This document shows, one piece after another, positions 38,707 through 48,187 of a stretch of DNA of 64,000 bases. Within the stretch, counting starts at the first letter, position 1; each line of letters opens with the position of its first letter. Both the position numbers and the translations under genes were made by a program. The stretch lies in the NCBI GenBank assembly GCA_947486185.1, contig CANKTH010000005.1:33506-97505 (forward strand). The letters run 5' to 3'. The notes under the pieces were generated by a model. It searched no databases and was not told where the DNA came from. It worked only from the letters and a program-made list of their open reading frames with translations. The DNA is from Deltaproteobacteria bacterium. GTDB taxonomy: Bacteria; Myxococcota_A; UBA796; SXON01.

Positions 38707-39145
38707 TGTCCTCCGTGTCCAGGCGCAAGGGCGCGGGGACGACCAGCACCGGCACTGGGCTCCGGCGCACCACCGCCTCGGCGATGCTGCCGAGGACGAG
38801 GCGACGGATTCCCGTCCGGCCATGGGTCCCGATGACCACCATGTCGGTGCCGAGGCGGGTGAGCGCCTCCAGGATTTCGGTCACGGTGTGGCCTTCACGC
38901 ACGAGCGTAGCGACCGGAAGGCCGGTACGACCAAAGTCATCCGCCAGCGCGGTCAGCCGGCCCTCCACCTCGCTTCGAAATCGTTCGGCCTCCGGGTCGG
39001 AGGGGCGAACGCCAACCGGGAGCTCCAGCACCGCCATCAACACCGTGCTGGCCTGGAAGCCCGCCGCGACCTCGGCCGCCCGCGCGAGCAGCCAGCCGGC
39101 ATCTTCGGTAGGAGCGATAGGGACGAGCAGGTTCTGGTAGGGCAT
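38666..39145 (-). CDS. Universal stress protein (UspA family)
   Basis: This 159-residue protein has the UspA Rossmann-like layout: opening NLLVPIAPTEDAG, strands separated by Ala-rich helices, and the ATP-binding GTHGRTGIRRLVLGSIAEAVVRR-type loop (G-x2-G-x9-G-S). The final hydrophobic strand VPVLVVP is present. ATP-binding Usps regulate stress survival by unknown effectors. It is convergent with the PabA-type gene; the stop codons overlap by about 40 bases. No operon partner. Confidence 0.95.
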   Translation of the reverse strand: MPYQNLLVPIAPTEDAGWLLARAAEVAAGFQASTVLMAVLELPVGVRPSDPEAERFRSEVEGRLTALADDFGRTGLPVATLVREGHTVTEILEALTRLGTDMVVIGTHGRTGIRRLVLGSIAEAVVRRSPVPVLVVPAPLRLDTEDINPATEDQPPPTE

Positions 39146-39252
39146 GACACTCTCGTAAGCGCAGCGCGCAACATAGGTTTGGCCCAGCGGCTAACGGGCG
39201 GGCGGCCGTGTCGCCAGTTCGCCGGCACGGCCGACGAGGGCCGCACCTGCGG

Positions 39253-40539
39253 TCAGGGCGGTCCCAGGATTCGCCGGAGGAAGGGGTTGGAGAAGCGCCC
39301 GGTTGGGTCCCAGGTGCGAACGCGGTCCCCGAACTCCGCCGCGCGGGGGTAGAGGCGGCGCACGGTGTCGGGGTCGATGTGGAGCTCCTTCCCCCAGTGT
39401 GGGCGGCCTCCCAGCGCGCGGAGGCGCTCGGTGCAGCCCGCAAAATACCGCTTGTAGTCGGGGCTCTCGCCGATGTAGGTGCCGAGGTGACACGACGCTC
39501 GACCGAAGGAGGGGCTCATCCACGCGTCGTCGGCGGGCCCGAAGCGCGCTTCAACGGGGAAGTTCACCCGGATACCCTCCCGCTCGATCATGCCTCGCAG
39601 TTCACGGAGCGCCGGGACGGTGTCAACCAGCGGGATGCTGTGCTCCACTTCGTGATGGATCGGTGGCATCGCCGCCGTCAGCGCCTCGAAGCTCGGGGCG
39701 ACGCGCGACTGGGGTCGAAAGTAGACGGCTTGTACCAGGCGATTGAGGAGCGGAGCCATCGCCGGGAGAAAACGAGACACGGCCAGCAGGGCGGTGAACA
39801 CCACCCCGTTGATCAGCTTCTCGTCTACGTTCCGCGACAGCGCGGGCACGGTCGGCGCCGCGTCGGTCCGGGTGTAGTGGAAGACCAACGCTTCGTCGGT
39901 GTGCGGCATCCACCACAGCTTCACGTACTCAAAATCCTCGACTAAACTCGGAAGTCTCTCTATCGCCTCTTCCCAGCGCAGCGGCAAAAGCACCTCCTGG
40001 AGCCGGAAGGCGGGCACCGTCTTGAGGGTCAGCTCGGTGAGCACGCCAAAGGCCCCGAGCCCGACGCGTGCCGCGGGCAGGTCTGGATCATCCTGGCCAA
40101 GCTCCCGAAGTCGCCCAGCGTGGTCCACGAGCTTCAGCCCGTGTACCAGGCTCGCGAGGTTGCCGTGCCGCAGGCTCGAGCCATGGGTGCCGGTGGAGAC
40201 CGCGCCGGCGACGGTCTGGGCGGTGACGGTGCCTAGGATCGGCAGAGCGCGGCCGGCCGCGTCGAGCGCGGCATTGAGTTCGAAAAGTCGGGCTCCTGCT
40301 CCCACTTTGACGAGCCCGTCCGGCAGGAGTTCGATCTGGTTCAGCTGATCGAGCCCCACCAGCAGACCCTCGCTCACCGCGGCGTCGCTCCAGGAGTGCG
40401 CGGACCCGACCACGCGTAGCGGCTCGCCCGCGGGGGCCGCCGCGAGAAGGGCGCACAGCTCGGCCTCGTCTCCGGGGCGCGCCCAACGCCGAGGGGCGAA
40501 AGAGAGGGTTCGGGCCCAGTTCCGAGCGGGTGGGTTCAT
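39253..40539 (-). CDS. FAD-linked sugar-lactone/alditol oxidase
   Basis: This 428-residue FAD oxidoreductase of the gulonolactone/arabinonolactone/alditol oxidase family has the FAD-binding_4 domain in residues 1-190 (VVGSAHSWSDAA, LDQLNQIELL, GAVSTGTHGSS, LGAFGVLTELTL). The C-terminal half has a late GRPHWGKELHID with the HWxK signature. The substrate is not determined. The start is ATG at 40539; the Arg-rich upstream extension has no coding look. It is divergent from the helicase gene across 98 bases. FAD is probably covalently or tightly bound. Confidence 0.9.
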   Translation of the reverse strand: MNPPARNWARTLSFAPRRWARPGDEAELCALLAAAPAGEPLRVVGSAHSWSDAAVSEGLLVGLDQLNQIELLPDGLVKVGAGARLFELNAALDAAGRALPILGTVTAQTVAGAVSTGTHGSSLRHGNLASLVHGLKLVDHAGRLRELGQDDPDLPAARVGLGAFGVLTELTLKTVPAFRLQEVLLPLRWEEAIERLPSLVEDFEYVKLWWMPHTDEALVFHYTRTDAAPTVPALSRNVDEKLINGVVFTALLAVSRFLPAMAPLLNRLVQAVYFRPQSRVAPSFEALTAAMPPIHHEVEHSIPLVDTVPALRELRGMIEREGIRVNFPVEARFGPADDAWMSPSFGRASCHLGTYIGESPDYKRYFAGCTERLRALGGRPHWGKELHIDPDTVRRLYPRAAEFGDRVRTWDPTGRFSNPFLRRILGPP

Positions 40540-40637
40540 TTGTGCACTTAACCGCCCGCCGCGTGGCCCGCGGCCCGTCGCTCTGATTGGGGTTCCGCGG
40601 CGGCAATACGCGCTCGGATGAGCTACGGCGCGGGGCG

Positions 40638-42728
40638 ATGATCTACCGAGGATTTGAGCTCGACCCCTTCCAGTCCGCCGCCATCGAGGCCCTCGGCCGT
40701 GGCGCATCGGTGCTGGTGTCCGCCCCGACCGGTAACGGCAAAACCGTAGTTGCCGATTGGATCGTTGAGCGTGCGTTAGCCCGCGGGCGGAGCGTGATCT
40801 ACACCGCGCCAATCAAGGCGCTCTCCAACCAGAAGTTCCGGGACTGGTGCCGGCTTCACGGGGAAGAGAACGTCGGGCTCCTCACCGGCGATCTGGTGAT
40901 TCGCCGCGAGGCGCCCTGTCGGGTCATGACCACCGAGATCCTGCGAAACATGTTGCTGGTGGGTGAGCCGCTGCCCGATCTCGACGCGGTCGTGCTCGAC
41001 GAGATCCACTTCCTCGACGACCGCGAGCGGGGCACCACTTGGGAAGAGGTGCTGATCTACCTGCCCCCGACGGTTCAGGTGTTGGGATTGTCGGCGACGC
41101 TCCAAAATATTCGTTCCTTTGCCTCCTGGTTGGGCGAAGTCCGGGGCGCGCCGGTCGAGGTGGTGGAGGCCCGCGAGCGGGTGATTCCGCTCCGATTCCA
41201 CGTCTTCCATCACCGATTTGGGTTGTTGGATACTGCGCCTTTTCATCAGGCATGGAAGCAGGCCGGCAAGCCGGTGGACGAGAAGCCGCGGCGCGGGCGC
41301 CCGACGCCGGGCAAACGAGGCGGCCGAGAGGAGCGAAGCCGGAAAGATGAGCGGCAGGATGAGCAGACCTCTCACCTCGACCTCGTGCGTGCGCTCGATG
41401 AAGGAGAGCTTCTTCCCTGCCTTTATTTTGCGTTCTCGCGCAAGATCACCGAGAGCTACGCACGCGAGCTCTCGCGGCGGCTGCGGCGAGGCCAGAGCTT
41501 CCTGTCGGACGACGAGGCCGCGCAGATGGAGCTGCGGCTCAACCGTTTTCGGCAGGGTGAATCGGGCGGGGCCTTGGACGAGGCGCTCACCGAGATCTAC
41601 CAACGCGGCATCGCCTTCCACCACGCCGGCCTCTCGGTGCCGCTCAAGGCGCTGGTCGAGGAGCTGTACGAGCTTCGTCTGATCAAGGTGCTCTATTGCA
41701 CCTCGACCTTCGCGCTCGGTATCAACATGCCCGCGAGGACCGCCGCGTTCGACGCGCTGATGAAGTATGACGGCCAGACGACCCGACCGCTGACCGCGCG
41801 CGAGTTCATGCAGAAGGCGGGCAGGGCGGGCCGGCGCGGGCTCGACACCGAGGGCCACGTCGTGATCCGCGCCGACCTGCGGGAGTGGGCCCGCCAGAAA
41901 GACGCGCTGGAGCACTACCTTTCGGGCAAGACCGACCCGGTCAGCTCGAGTTTCTCCCTGTCTTTTCACTCCATCGTCAACCTCCTCCACCGGCACCCCG
42001 CCGATCGGATCCGCTCGATGGTCGAGCGCTCCTTCTTGTCCTGGACCCGGCGGCAGGAGGTGCGGAAACTCGAAGAGCGGGCCAGCGCGCTGGAAGAGCA
42101 CGAGGGCAAGGCCCTCCACAAGCTCCAGAAGATGGCGGCGGCGGTCAACAAGAAGACCTGGGACGAGGTGGAGGCGCGGATCCGGTTTCTGCAGGACATC
42201 GGCTATCTGGCCGAAGATCGCACCTTCAACGCCGGTGCGACCATCCTGAAGAACGTCCAGATCGAGGAGATATTTGTCACGGAGCTCATCCTGTCGGGCC
42301 TGCTGGAGGGAGTGGCGCCGCCGACGCTTTTCGGGCTGTTATGCGCCGTGAACAAGGAGTTTCCCCGCGACGCGCGGCTACGTGAGCGCCTCCGAGGTGC
42401 GGAGACCGAGCTGGCGCGCGCCGCAAATCGGGTGCGGCACGGGCCGGTGGTGACCCGCGCGGAGGCAATCGTTGGAATTACGGTCACCTGGTGCCCGGAG
42501 ATGATCCCATACGGCCGGCTATGGGCGGAGGGAAAGCCCTTTTTGGAGATCGCCGAGGCGATTCAGAGCACCGCCGACGTAGGCGGGGACCTGATCGGTG
42601 CCTTCCGTCGGGCGAAGGACCTCATCGGGCAATTGCGGCTGGTCTACGCGGGAGATCATGACCGGGTGGCGATGTTGACCGAGCTGGGCCGCGCCGTCAG
42701 CCGCGACGAGGTGCTGGTCGTCGACTGA
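40638..42728 (+). CDS. Ski2/Mtr4-like DEAD/DEAH RNA helicase
   Basis: This 696-residue superfamily 2 helicase has Walker A SAPTGNGKT, motif Ia APIKALSNQKF, motif II DEIHFLDD, motif III SATLQN, RecA-2 motifs LYCTSTFALGINMPARTAAFDA and AGRAGRRGLD. A Ski2-type winged-helix/DSHCT-like C-terminal region follows with NLLHRHPADRIRSMVERSFLSW. An Arg/Asp/Gln-rich insert lies at about 220-255 between the lobes. Such bacterial helicases act in RNA turnover. The start is ATG at 40638; the Gly/Arg codons before it were excluded. Confidence 0.94.
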   Translation: MIYRGFELDPFQSAAIEALGRGASVLVSAPTGNGKTVVADWIVERALARGRSVIYTAPIKALSNQKFRDWCRLHGEENVGLLTGDLVIRREAPCRVMTTEILRNMLLVGEPLPDLDAVVLDEIHFLDDRERGTTWEEVLIYLPPTVQVLGLSATLQNIRSFASWLGEVRGAPVEVVEARERVIPLRFHVFHHRFGLLDTAPFHQAWKQAGKPVDEKPRRGRPTPGKRGGREERSRKDERQDEQTSHLDLVRALDEGELLPCLYFAFSRKITESYARELSRRLRRGQSFLSDDEAAQMELRLNRFRQGESGGALDEALTEIYQRGIAFHHAGLSVPLKALVEELYELRLIKVLYCTSTFALGINMPARTAAFDALMKYDGQTTRPLTAREFMQKAGRAGRRGLDTEGHVVIRADLREWARQKDALEHYLSGKTDPVSSSFSLSFHSIVNLLHRHPADRIRSMVERSFLSWTRRQEVRKLEERASALEEHEGKALHKLQKMAAAVNKKTWDEVEARIRFLQDIGYLAEDRTFNAGATILKNVQIEEIFVTELILSGLLEGVAPPTLFGLLCAVNKEFPRDARLRERLRGAETELARAANRVRHGPVVTRAEAIVGITVTWCPEMIPYGRLWAEGKPFLEIAEAIQSTADVGGDLIGAFRRAKDLIGQLRLVYAGDHDRVAMLTELGRAVSRDEVLVVD

Positions 42729-42743
42729 GCCCGGCTCGGGCGC

Positions 42744-43586
42744 TCAGCGCGGGCGGCCCCCGCCGCGCATCGGCGGCGGGCCTTTCTGCGGGACCGGGCC
42801 ACGCGGACGCTGGGGGGCAACGCCGGCCTTCCGGGCCATCTCCATCAGCACTTCTTGAGGAATTTCCTCTGGAAACAGGTTGTACCAGGGCTCTCCCCAG
42901 ATCTTCATGTCCGCCCGCCGTTTGTTGGAGAGCGCCTCCTGCATCGCGATCAGGTTGGCGTCCTTTGGGCTGGTCTTGAGCCCGGACGCGAGCACCTGCA
43001 AGGCCTCGTCCCGCTTCCGGGCTTCGAGCAGCACCCAGGCGTAGATCCCCCAGAACATCGGCTGGCCGCTCACGCTGGGCGCCGCTTTTTTGAAGGCGTC
43101 GATCGCCGCGTCCACCTGACCTTCGCGATGATGGACAAGCCCCAGCACCATGTTCGACTGCCAGTCCCGGCTCCAAGCGAGCGCCAGGCTGGTCTTGGCC
43201 TCCGTGAGCTTCTCCTTGTAGGGCGTCAGCTTTTTCTGGAGCTTGAGTCTCACGGCCTCGGCGTAGCTGAGCTGGCCGATCTGGCCGTGGACCTGCTCGG
43301 GGATCGCGAACCACCAGCGTCGATAGATCAGCGCGCTGAGGAGGATCTTCTTGGCCTCCTCGATCATCTGCTCCTGGGCCTGTTCGGTGGTGACGGGGGC
43401 CTGCAGGCGGGCGGCGGCCTTCTCCATCACCGCTCGCACCTCTCCGGAGACCTTTCGGAACAGCAGGAAACCCACGACGCCCGCCGCTAACAGACCAGGA
43501 ATAAAGCCGGCGATCCACCCAGCCATCCACGCGCCGAGCCCGTAGAAGATCAGGCCGGCGCCGAGCGAGATGAGGACGATGTACAT
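42744..43586 (-). CDS. Membrane-anchored TPR-like protein
   Basis: This 280-residue protein has two N-terminal hydrophobic segments (about 3-45: VLISLGAGLIFYGLGAWMAG, then GLLAAGVVGFLLF). A cytosolic helical part follows with TPR-type units (NMVLGLVHHREGQVDAAIDAF, then IYAWVLLEARKRDEALQVLASG) and a Pro/Arg-rich tail. The function is unknown; it might scaffold membrane-associated enzymes. It is convergent with the helicase gene, 15 bases apart. Confidence 0.75.
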   Translation of the reverse strand: MYIVLISLGAGLIFYGLGAWMAGWIAGFIPGLLAAGVVGFLLFRKVSGEVRAVMEKAAARLQAPVTTEQAQEQMIEEAKKILLSALIYRRWWFAIPEQVHGQIGQLSYAEAVRLKLQKKLTPYKEKLTEAKTSLALAWSRDWQSNMVLGLVHHREGQVDAAIDAFKKAAPSVSGQPMFWGIYAWVLLEARKRDEALQVLASGLKTSPKDANLIAMQEALSNKRRADMKIWGEPWYNLFPEEIPQEVLMEMARKAGVAPQRPRGPVPQKGPPPMRGGGRPR

Positions 43587-43738
43587 CGGCGCTCCCGTGA
43601 GGCGGCGCGGTTAATCCGAAACGGCGGTGCCGGCAGGCGGGCCCCGCCGATCCGGCCAGCCCGGTGCCTGCCGTCTCATGCTCACCGAGGGTGGCCTCCG
43701 CGCGCCGAATGTGACATCCTGCGCGCGGGAGGGCCGGG

Positions 43739-46093
43739 ATGCTGCTGGTGACCATCGTGGCCGCGAGAGCGGCCGACTGCACCGCGCTCGGGGGCCTGGT
43801 GCTCAACGAGTTTAGCTATGAGACGGGCGCCGAGTGGGTAGAGCTCTACAACCCGGGGACGGCCGAAATCCAGCTTGGTGGCGTGGTCATCGAGTGGGGC
43901 ACGAGCTCGTGGTCCGAGTCCAGCACGCTGCCCGAGGGCGCCGTCGTCGGCCCGGCGGACTATTACGTCGTTGGGGTCACGTCCGGCGTCGATCTGGCAT
44001 TGGCAAGCTTTGATCTCGGGAATGCTACATCCTACGCGGACGGAATCCGGCTGACCTGCGACGGCACCCCGGTCGACGTGGTGATCTACGGCAGCAGCAA
44101 CGCAGACAATGCGTTCACCGACGAGTCGGGGCTCCCGGCGACCTCGGTGGGCCCGACGCTGAGCGCCGGCCAGAGCGCCACGCGTGTCCCAGACGGTTGG
44201 GACACCAACGCGTCGGGCGCCGATTTTGTCGCTTGTGACGTGCCCAGCCCCGGCGGCCCCACCGCCTGCGTCGCCTCGGAGGACACCGATCCGCCGACTC
44301 CGCTCACCTGCGCGGCCCCTCGCGAGATCGTGATCAACGAGTTCAACTACAACGCGCCCGAAGACTGGGTGGAGCTCTACAACAACAGCGCGCAGACCTG
44401 GGTGCTGGACGGCTGGACCCTGGAGTTCGGATCGTCGGAGTACGACGACGAGATCGCGCTCGAGGGTGAGATCGCGCCGGGGGTTTTCTTGGTGGTCGGC
44501 GAGCTCGGAAGCTCCAACGTGCTGAGCGCTATGGATCTGGGCAACGCGGGGAGCAGCGCCGACGGCCTCCGGCTGCGCTGCGGGGACGTGGTCCTCGACA
44601 CAGTGATCTACGGCGAGCCGAACAGCGATGGTTGGCTCGACGACACCCTCCTCGAGGCCTCGTCGCTCGCGCCCACCAACAGCGGAGGCAGCGTGATCCG
44701 CCACCCCGACGGGGCGGACTCCGACTACTCGGCCGACGATTTTTTTGCGTGTGATGAGGTCACGCCGGGCGAGCCGAACGCCTGTGCGCCGCCCGAGTGT
44801 GACGGCGCCGACGGCGTGCGCCTCAACGAGTTCACCTACGACACCGATGACGAGTGGGTCGAGCTCTACAACGGGGGAGCGACGCTCGCGCACCTCTCGG
44901 GTTGGACCTTGGAGGACGCCGGGAGTGACGGGGCCTGGGGCGGCGAGTGGGTCCTGCCCGAAGGGGTCACGATCGCGCCTGGCGAGTTTCTGGTGCTCGG
45001 CCGCGATGGCGCGCTCCTGGCGGGTTCCCCGGTGCCGGTCGATGTGACCTGGGAAGACGGAGACTTTGACCCTGGGAACGCGGGCAGCAGTCCTGACGGG
45101 ATTCGCCTCGCCTGCCGGGACGAGACCGTCGATTCCCTGGTCTACGGCGACACGTCCGATCTCGCGGGCGAGTCCTGGACGGAGGACGACGGTGCGGACG
45201 TGGAGGCGCTCGCCGGGAAGCTGGGCTCCGACGAGGCGTATGAGCGTAACGACGACGGGGTGGACACCCAGCGTTCGGGTGCGGACTGGCTGGTGTGTGA
45301 CGATCCGAGCCCGGGCGAGCCCAATCGGTGTGAGCCGCCCCCGCCGGTCGAGTGTCATCCCGATTTGAACCTCGTGATCAACGAGGTGCTCTTCGACAAC
45401 GAGAGCTCCGACGACGATGAGTGGGTCGAGATCCACAACGCGGGGAGCGACACCGCGCTGCTCGAAGGCTGGGTGCTGGAGGTGACCTCCTCGACCTCAT
45501 GGAACGACAAGCTCATCTTTGAGCGGACGATCGAGATCCCGGCCGGGGGTTACCTCGTGATCGGGAACGGCTCGACCGCGGACGTCGTGGCGAGCCTCTC
45601 GCTGGGAAATGCCAGCAGTAACGCCGATGGTGTGCGGCTGCTCTCGTGCGGCGACGACCCGGAGGTCGTGGACACCGTGGTGTACGGCTCGGAGCCTGGC
45701 GAAGGGTTCGACGAGCTCGGTTGGGAGAGCCCGCCGACGCCGGTGCCCGACGATCCGGACCAGTCGCTCTCGCGTATCCCCGACGGGAACGACGAGACGA
45801 ACGGGCAATCCGACTGGCAGATCGACGGCAGCCCGACGCCCGGTGAGGCGAACGACGTTGGCGACGATGGCGACGACGACACCGGCGAAGACAGCGGCAG
45901 CGACGACGACAAGCTCCCTCCCTGCACGGGCTGTTCGTGCGACTGTGAGCGGCCCGAGGTCAGCGCCGGCGACTACGGCCGAACGGCGATGCCGCTCCTC
46001 GGGCTCGGGGGCCTCGCCGCCCTGCTTCGACGGCGCCGGGGCGTCCGGAGCGCCCGAGACGCCTCGCGCGACGTCTCTCCCGCGGATCGGTAG
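43739..46093 (+). CDS. Secreted protein of four lamin-tail domains with MYXO-CTERM-like tail
   Basis: The 784 residues hold four lamin-tail (LTD) domains in a row, each opening with a NEF/NEV strand and a WVELYN or WVEIHN turn (near residues 22, 200, 365 and 545) and closed by a CDxPSPGEPN-like end. Each domain has a conserved GN-based strand pair and a paired Cys. An Asp/Gly/Ser-rich linker follows, then a Cys-rich CTGCSCDCE segment, a hydrophobic helix (about 750-765) and an Arg cluster. This is the plan of the MYXO-CTERM sorting signal (Cys motif, membrane helix, Arg-rich end), though in a diverged form. It should be surface displayed. Confidence 0.88.
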   Translation: MLLVTIVAARAADCTALGGLVLNEFSYETGAEWVELYNPGTAEIQLGGVVIEWGTSSWSESSTLPEGAVVGPADYYVVGVTSGVDLALASFDLGNATSYADGIRLTCDGTPVDVVIYGSSNADNAFTDESGLPATSVGPTLSAGQSATRVPDGWDTNASGADFVACDVPSPGGPTACVASEDTDPPTPLTCAAPREIVINEFNYNAPEDWVELYNNSAQTWVLDGWTLEFGSSEYDDEIALEGEIAPGVFLVVGELGSSNVLSAMDLGNAGSSADGLRLRCGDVVLDTVIYGEPNSDGWLDDTLLEASSLAPTNSGGSVIRHPDGADSDYSADDFFACDEVTPGEPNACAPPECDGADGVRLNEFTYDTDDEWVELYNGGATLAHLSGWTLEDAGSDGAWGGEWVLPEGVTIAPGEFLVLGRDGALLAGSPVPVDVTWEDGDFDPGNAGSSPDGIRLACRDETVDSLVYGDTSDLAGESWTEDDGADVEALAGKLGSDEAYERNDDGVDTQRSGADWLVCDDPSPGEPNRCEPPPPVECHPDLNLVINEVLFDNESSDDDEWVEIHNAGSDTALLEGWVLEVTSSTSWNDKLIFERTIEIPAGGYLVIGNGSTADVVASLSLGNASSNADGVRLLSCGDDPEVVDTVVYGSEPGEGFDELGWESPPTPVPDDPDQSLSRIPDGNDETNGQSDWQIDGSPTPGEANDVGDDGDDDTGEDSGSDDDKLPPCTGCSCDCERPEVSAGDYGRTAMPLLGLGGLAALLRRRRGVRSARDASRDVSPADR

Positions 46094-46163
46094 TCCAACC
46101 GACCCCCATCGGGCGGGATCCCCCGGCCGATGGTGGTAGAGTGGAGGAAGCGGCGAGGTCGGC

Positions 46164-47642
46164 GTGGCCACGAAAAAAACCAAGATCCTCCTGATGAAGT
46201 ACCACGAGGCGGCAGACCAGCAGCCTCTGAGCCAGAAGGCCGCCGAGAAGCTGGGTATTTTTCCATCGCTCCCGCTGCTGCAGCTCGCGTCGTGGCTCCG
46301 GATGCACGGCTTCGACGTCAAGCTGATCGACCTGCACGCGGAGAACATCTTCCCCAAGGACGCCGAAGACCGGGTGAGGGAGTTCGCGCCGGACATAATC
46401 GGGCTCACGGCCAAGACGCTCGGCTGGCCCGCGACCATCGAGATCGCGCAGATGTGTCGGGTCGCCTCCCCGCGCGCCTTGATTGTGGTGGGCGGTCCGC
46501 AGTTGGCGATCTACCCGCGTGAGTCGCTGACCTGGGAATGTTTCGACATGGCGGTCGTAGGCGACGGCGAGGAGACCTTCCTCGAGGTGTGTGAGCGGGT
46601 GGAGAGCGGTTCGCCGCTCAACGACATCGCCGGCACCTATGTTCGGGCGGCAGGGGGCGAGGTGATCGCCAACCCGGGTCGCGCCGTGGCCAAGGACCTC
46701 GACAAATATCCAATGCCCGCCTGGGATATGGTGGACATTCCTCGCTACCACTGTCTGACGGTCCTCCAGCCCTTCGCCACCATGGTGACCACTCGCGGGT
46801 GCCCGTGGCACTGCGGGTACTGCTCGCAGGTCTACTCGGACAAGCTGCGTTTTCGCTCGCCCGAGCTCGTGGTCGACGAGATGGAGCACCTGGTCAAGAA
46901 CTATGGGGTGAAGGAGATCGTCATGTTCGACGAGACCTTCACGATCGGCAAAAAGCGGATGCGGAAGCTCTCTGAGGAGATCCTCCGTCGCAACGTCAAG
47001 GTGCGCTTCAACATCCGCGCGCGGGTAGACACGGTGGACCGCGAAGTGTTGGTCATGTTGAAAAAGGCGGGTCTACGCTCGATCCACATGGGGGTGGAGG
47101 CCGGAACCGACCGCCTGCTCAAGATCATGAACAAACAGATCACGCGCGAGCAGACCACCGAGGCGTTCCGGATTGCGCGGGAAGTAGGTATCGAGACGCG
47201 CGGCTATTTCATGATCGGCTACTACGACGCCTCGCCCGCCGACGTCGAGGACACCATCAAGTTCGCCGCCTCGATCGGGTTGGATTGGGCCAGCTTCTCG
47301 GTGGCCACCGCGTTGCCCGCCACCGACCTCTACCGCATCGCGCAGGAGCGCGGTTACGTGGACGGCGATTTCTGGCGGCGCTACACGATCAACGGGGGCG
47401 GCCCGATCCCGCAGCTTGAAACCGAGACCTTCACCGCTGAGCAGCTGCGCCGCTACCGCACCAAGGCCTACCTCAACTTCTACATGCGCCCGGACCTCAT
47501 CCGCCGCAAGTTCTCCAAGTCGGAGGGCCGCGCCGAGCTGTTGGAGATGGCCTCGGGCGCCACCGTGCTCACCGAGATCGTGAAGTCTACGCTCAAGAAC
47601 AGCATTCCCAGTGTGGGAATCGGGAAGTGGGCCACCGTCTGA
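46164..47642 (+). CDS. B12-binding-domain radical SAM protein
   Basis: This 492-residue protein has a cobalamin-binding-like domain in residues 1-160 (VVGGPQLAIYP; the DxHxxG lower-ligand motif is not evident). The radical SAM core follows, with cluster Cys213, Cys217 and Cys220 in TRGCPWHCGYCSQV. Core features include MFDETFTIGKKR, the GVEAGTD strand and GYFMIGYYDASPADV. These proteins catalyse methyl transfers and other reactions on unactivated carbons. The start is GTG with GAGG about 6 bases upstream. It is separate from the radical SAM cluster at 56-63 kb and has no obvious partner. Confidence 0.92.
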   Translation: MATKKTKILLMKYHEAADQQPLSQKAAEKLGIFPSLPLLQLASWLRMHGFDVKLIDLHAENIFPKDAEDRVREFAPDIIGLTAKTLGWPATIEIAQMCRVASPRALIVVGGPQLAIYPRESLTWECFDMAVVGDGEETFLEVCERVESGSPLNDIAGTYVRAAGGEVIANPGRAVAKDLDKYPMPAWDMVDIPRYHCLTVLQPFATMVTTRGCPWHCGYCSQVYSDKLRFRSPELVVDEMEHLVKNYGVKEIVMFDETFTIGKKRMRKLSEEILRRNVKVRFNIRARVDTVDREVLVMLKKAGLRSIHMGVEAGTDRLLKIMNKQITREQTTEAFRIAREVGIETRGYFMIGYYDASPADVEDTIKFAASIGLDWASFSVATALPATDLYRIAQERGYVDGDFWRRYTINGGGPIPQLETETFTAEQLRRYRTKAYLNFYMRPDLIRRKFSKSEGRAELLEMASGATVLTEIVKSTLKNSIPSVGIGKWATV

Positions 47643-47656
47643 GGCGGGTCGACCCC

Positions 47657-48187
47657 TCAGTCCTTCCCGATCTCGATGCGACCGCCGAGCTCTACGAGGC
47701 CAACGAGCAGGGGACCATCGCCGGCCGGCAGCACCATCATCCGGCCCCGGAGCTCTGCATGAACCCTGCCCAGCGGGTCATCCTCCGGCCAGAAGGAGGG
47801 GATAGCGACGCCGGCGCCGACCGAGAAGCCGCTCCGATGTGACACCGCTTCGTGCGTGGCGAGAAACACCTGTCCGGGAGCCTCTTTCAGTGAATCGAGC
47901 CCCGTGACGTGCTGGTGCGCGAAGCCCCCGAGGACATAGGGCCCGGTGCGAGCGGGCCAGCGGACGTCCACGTAGATGCCCGCGGCGTGGCTGTTGGGCG
48001 CGGTGATCACCGCCTCGCTCGCGCCCGCGGCCAACGAGAGCACCGGCTCGGCGCCGACGTGGACCCCGATCTCACCCCCGACGCCCCCTCCGACCGGCGC
48101 GGGTTCCGCGACCCCCAGTTGGGCTAGCGCCGCGCCCTGCAACCACAAGCGGGGCGCCGCGAGCGCGAGGCCGCAGAACAGGATCAT
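47657..48187 (-). CDS. Small secreted outer-membrane-type protein
   Basis: This 176-residue protein has a signal peptide (MILFCGLALAAPR). The body alternates short Gly/aromatic strands (GVGGEIGVHVGAEPVL, AAGIYVDVRWPAR, RVHAELRGRMMVL, LLVGLVELGGRIEIG), as small beta-barrels do. The ATG overlaps the upstream lipoprotein's stop (ATGA), so both are made together. The N-terminal extension visible upstream was rejected because it only reads through the neighbouring gene. Function unknown. Confidence 0.7.
   Translation of the reverse strand: MILFCGLALAAPRLWLQGAALAQLGVAEPAPVGGGVGGEIGVHVGAEPVLSLAAGASEAVITAPNSHAAGIYVDVRWPARTGPYVLGGFAHQHVTGLDSLKEAPGQVFLATHEAVSHRSGFSVGAGVAIPSFWPEDDPLGRVHAELRGRMMVLPAGDGPLLVGLVELGGRIEIGKD

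Noticed and set aside
43682..45436. 584-residue minus-strand frame opposite the lamin-tail gene
   Set aside because: It is a shadow of the Asp/Gly-rich repeats on the other strand; no start signals or family features.
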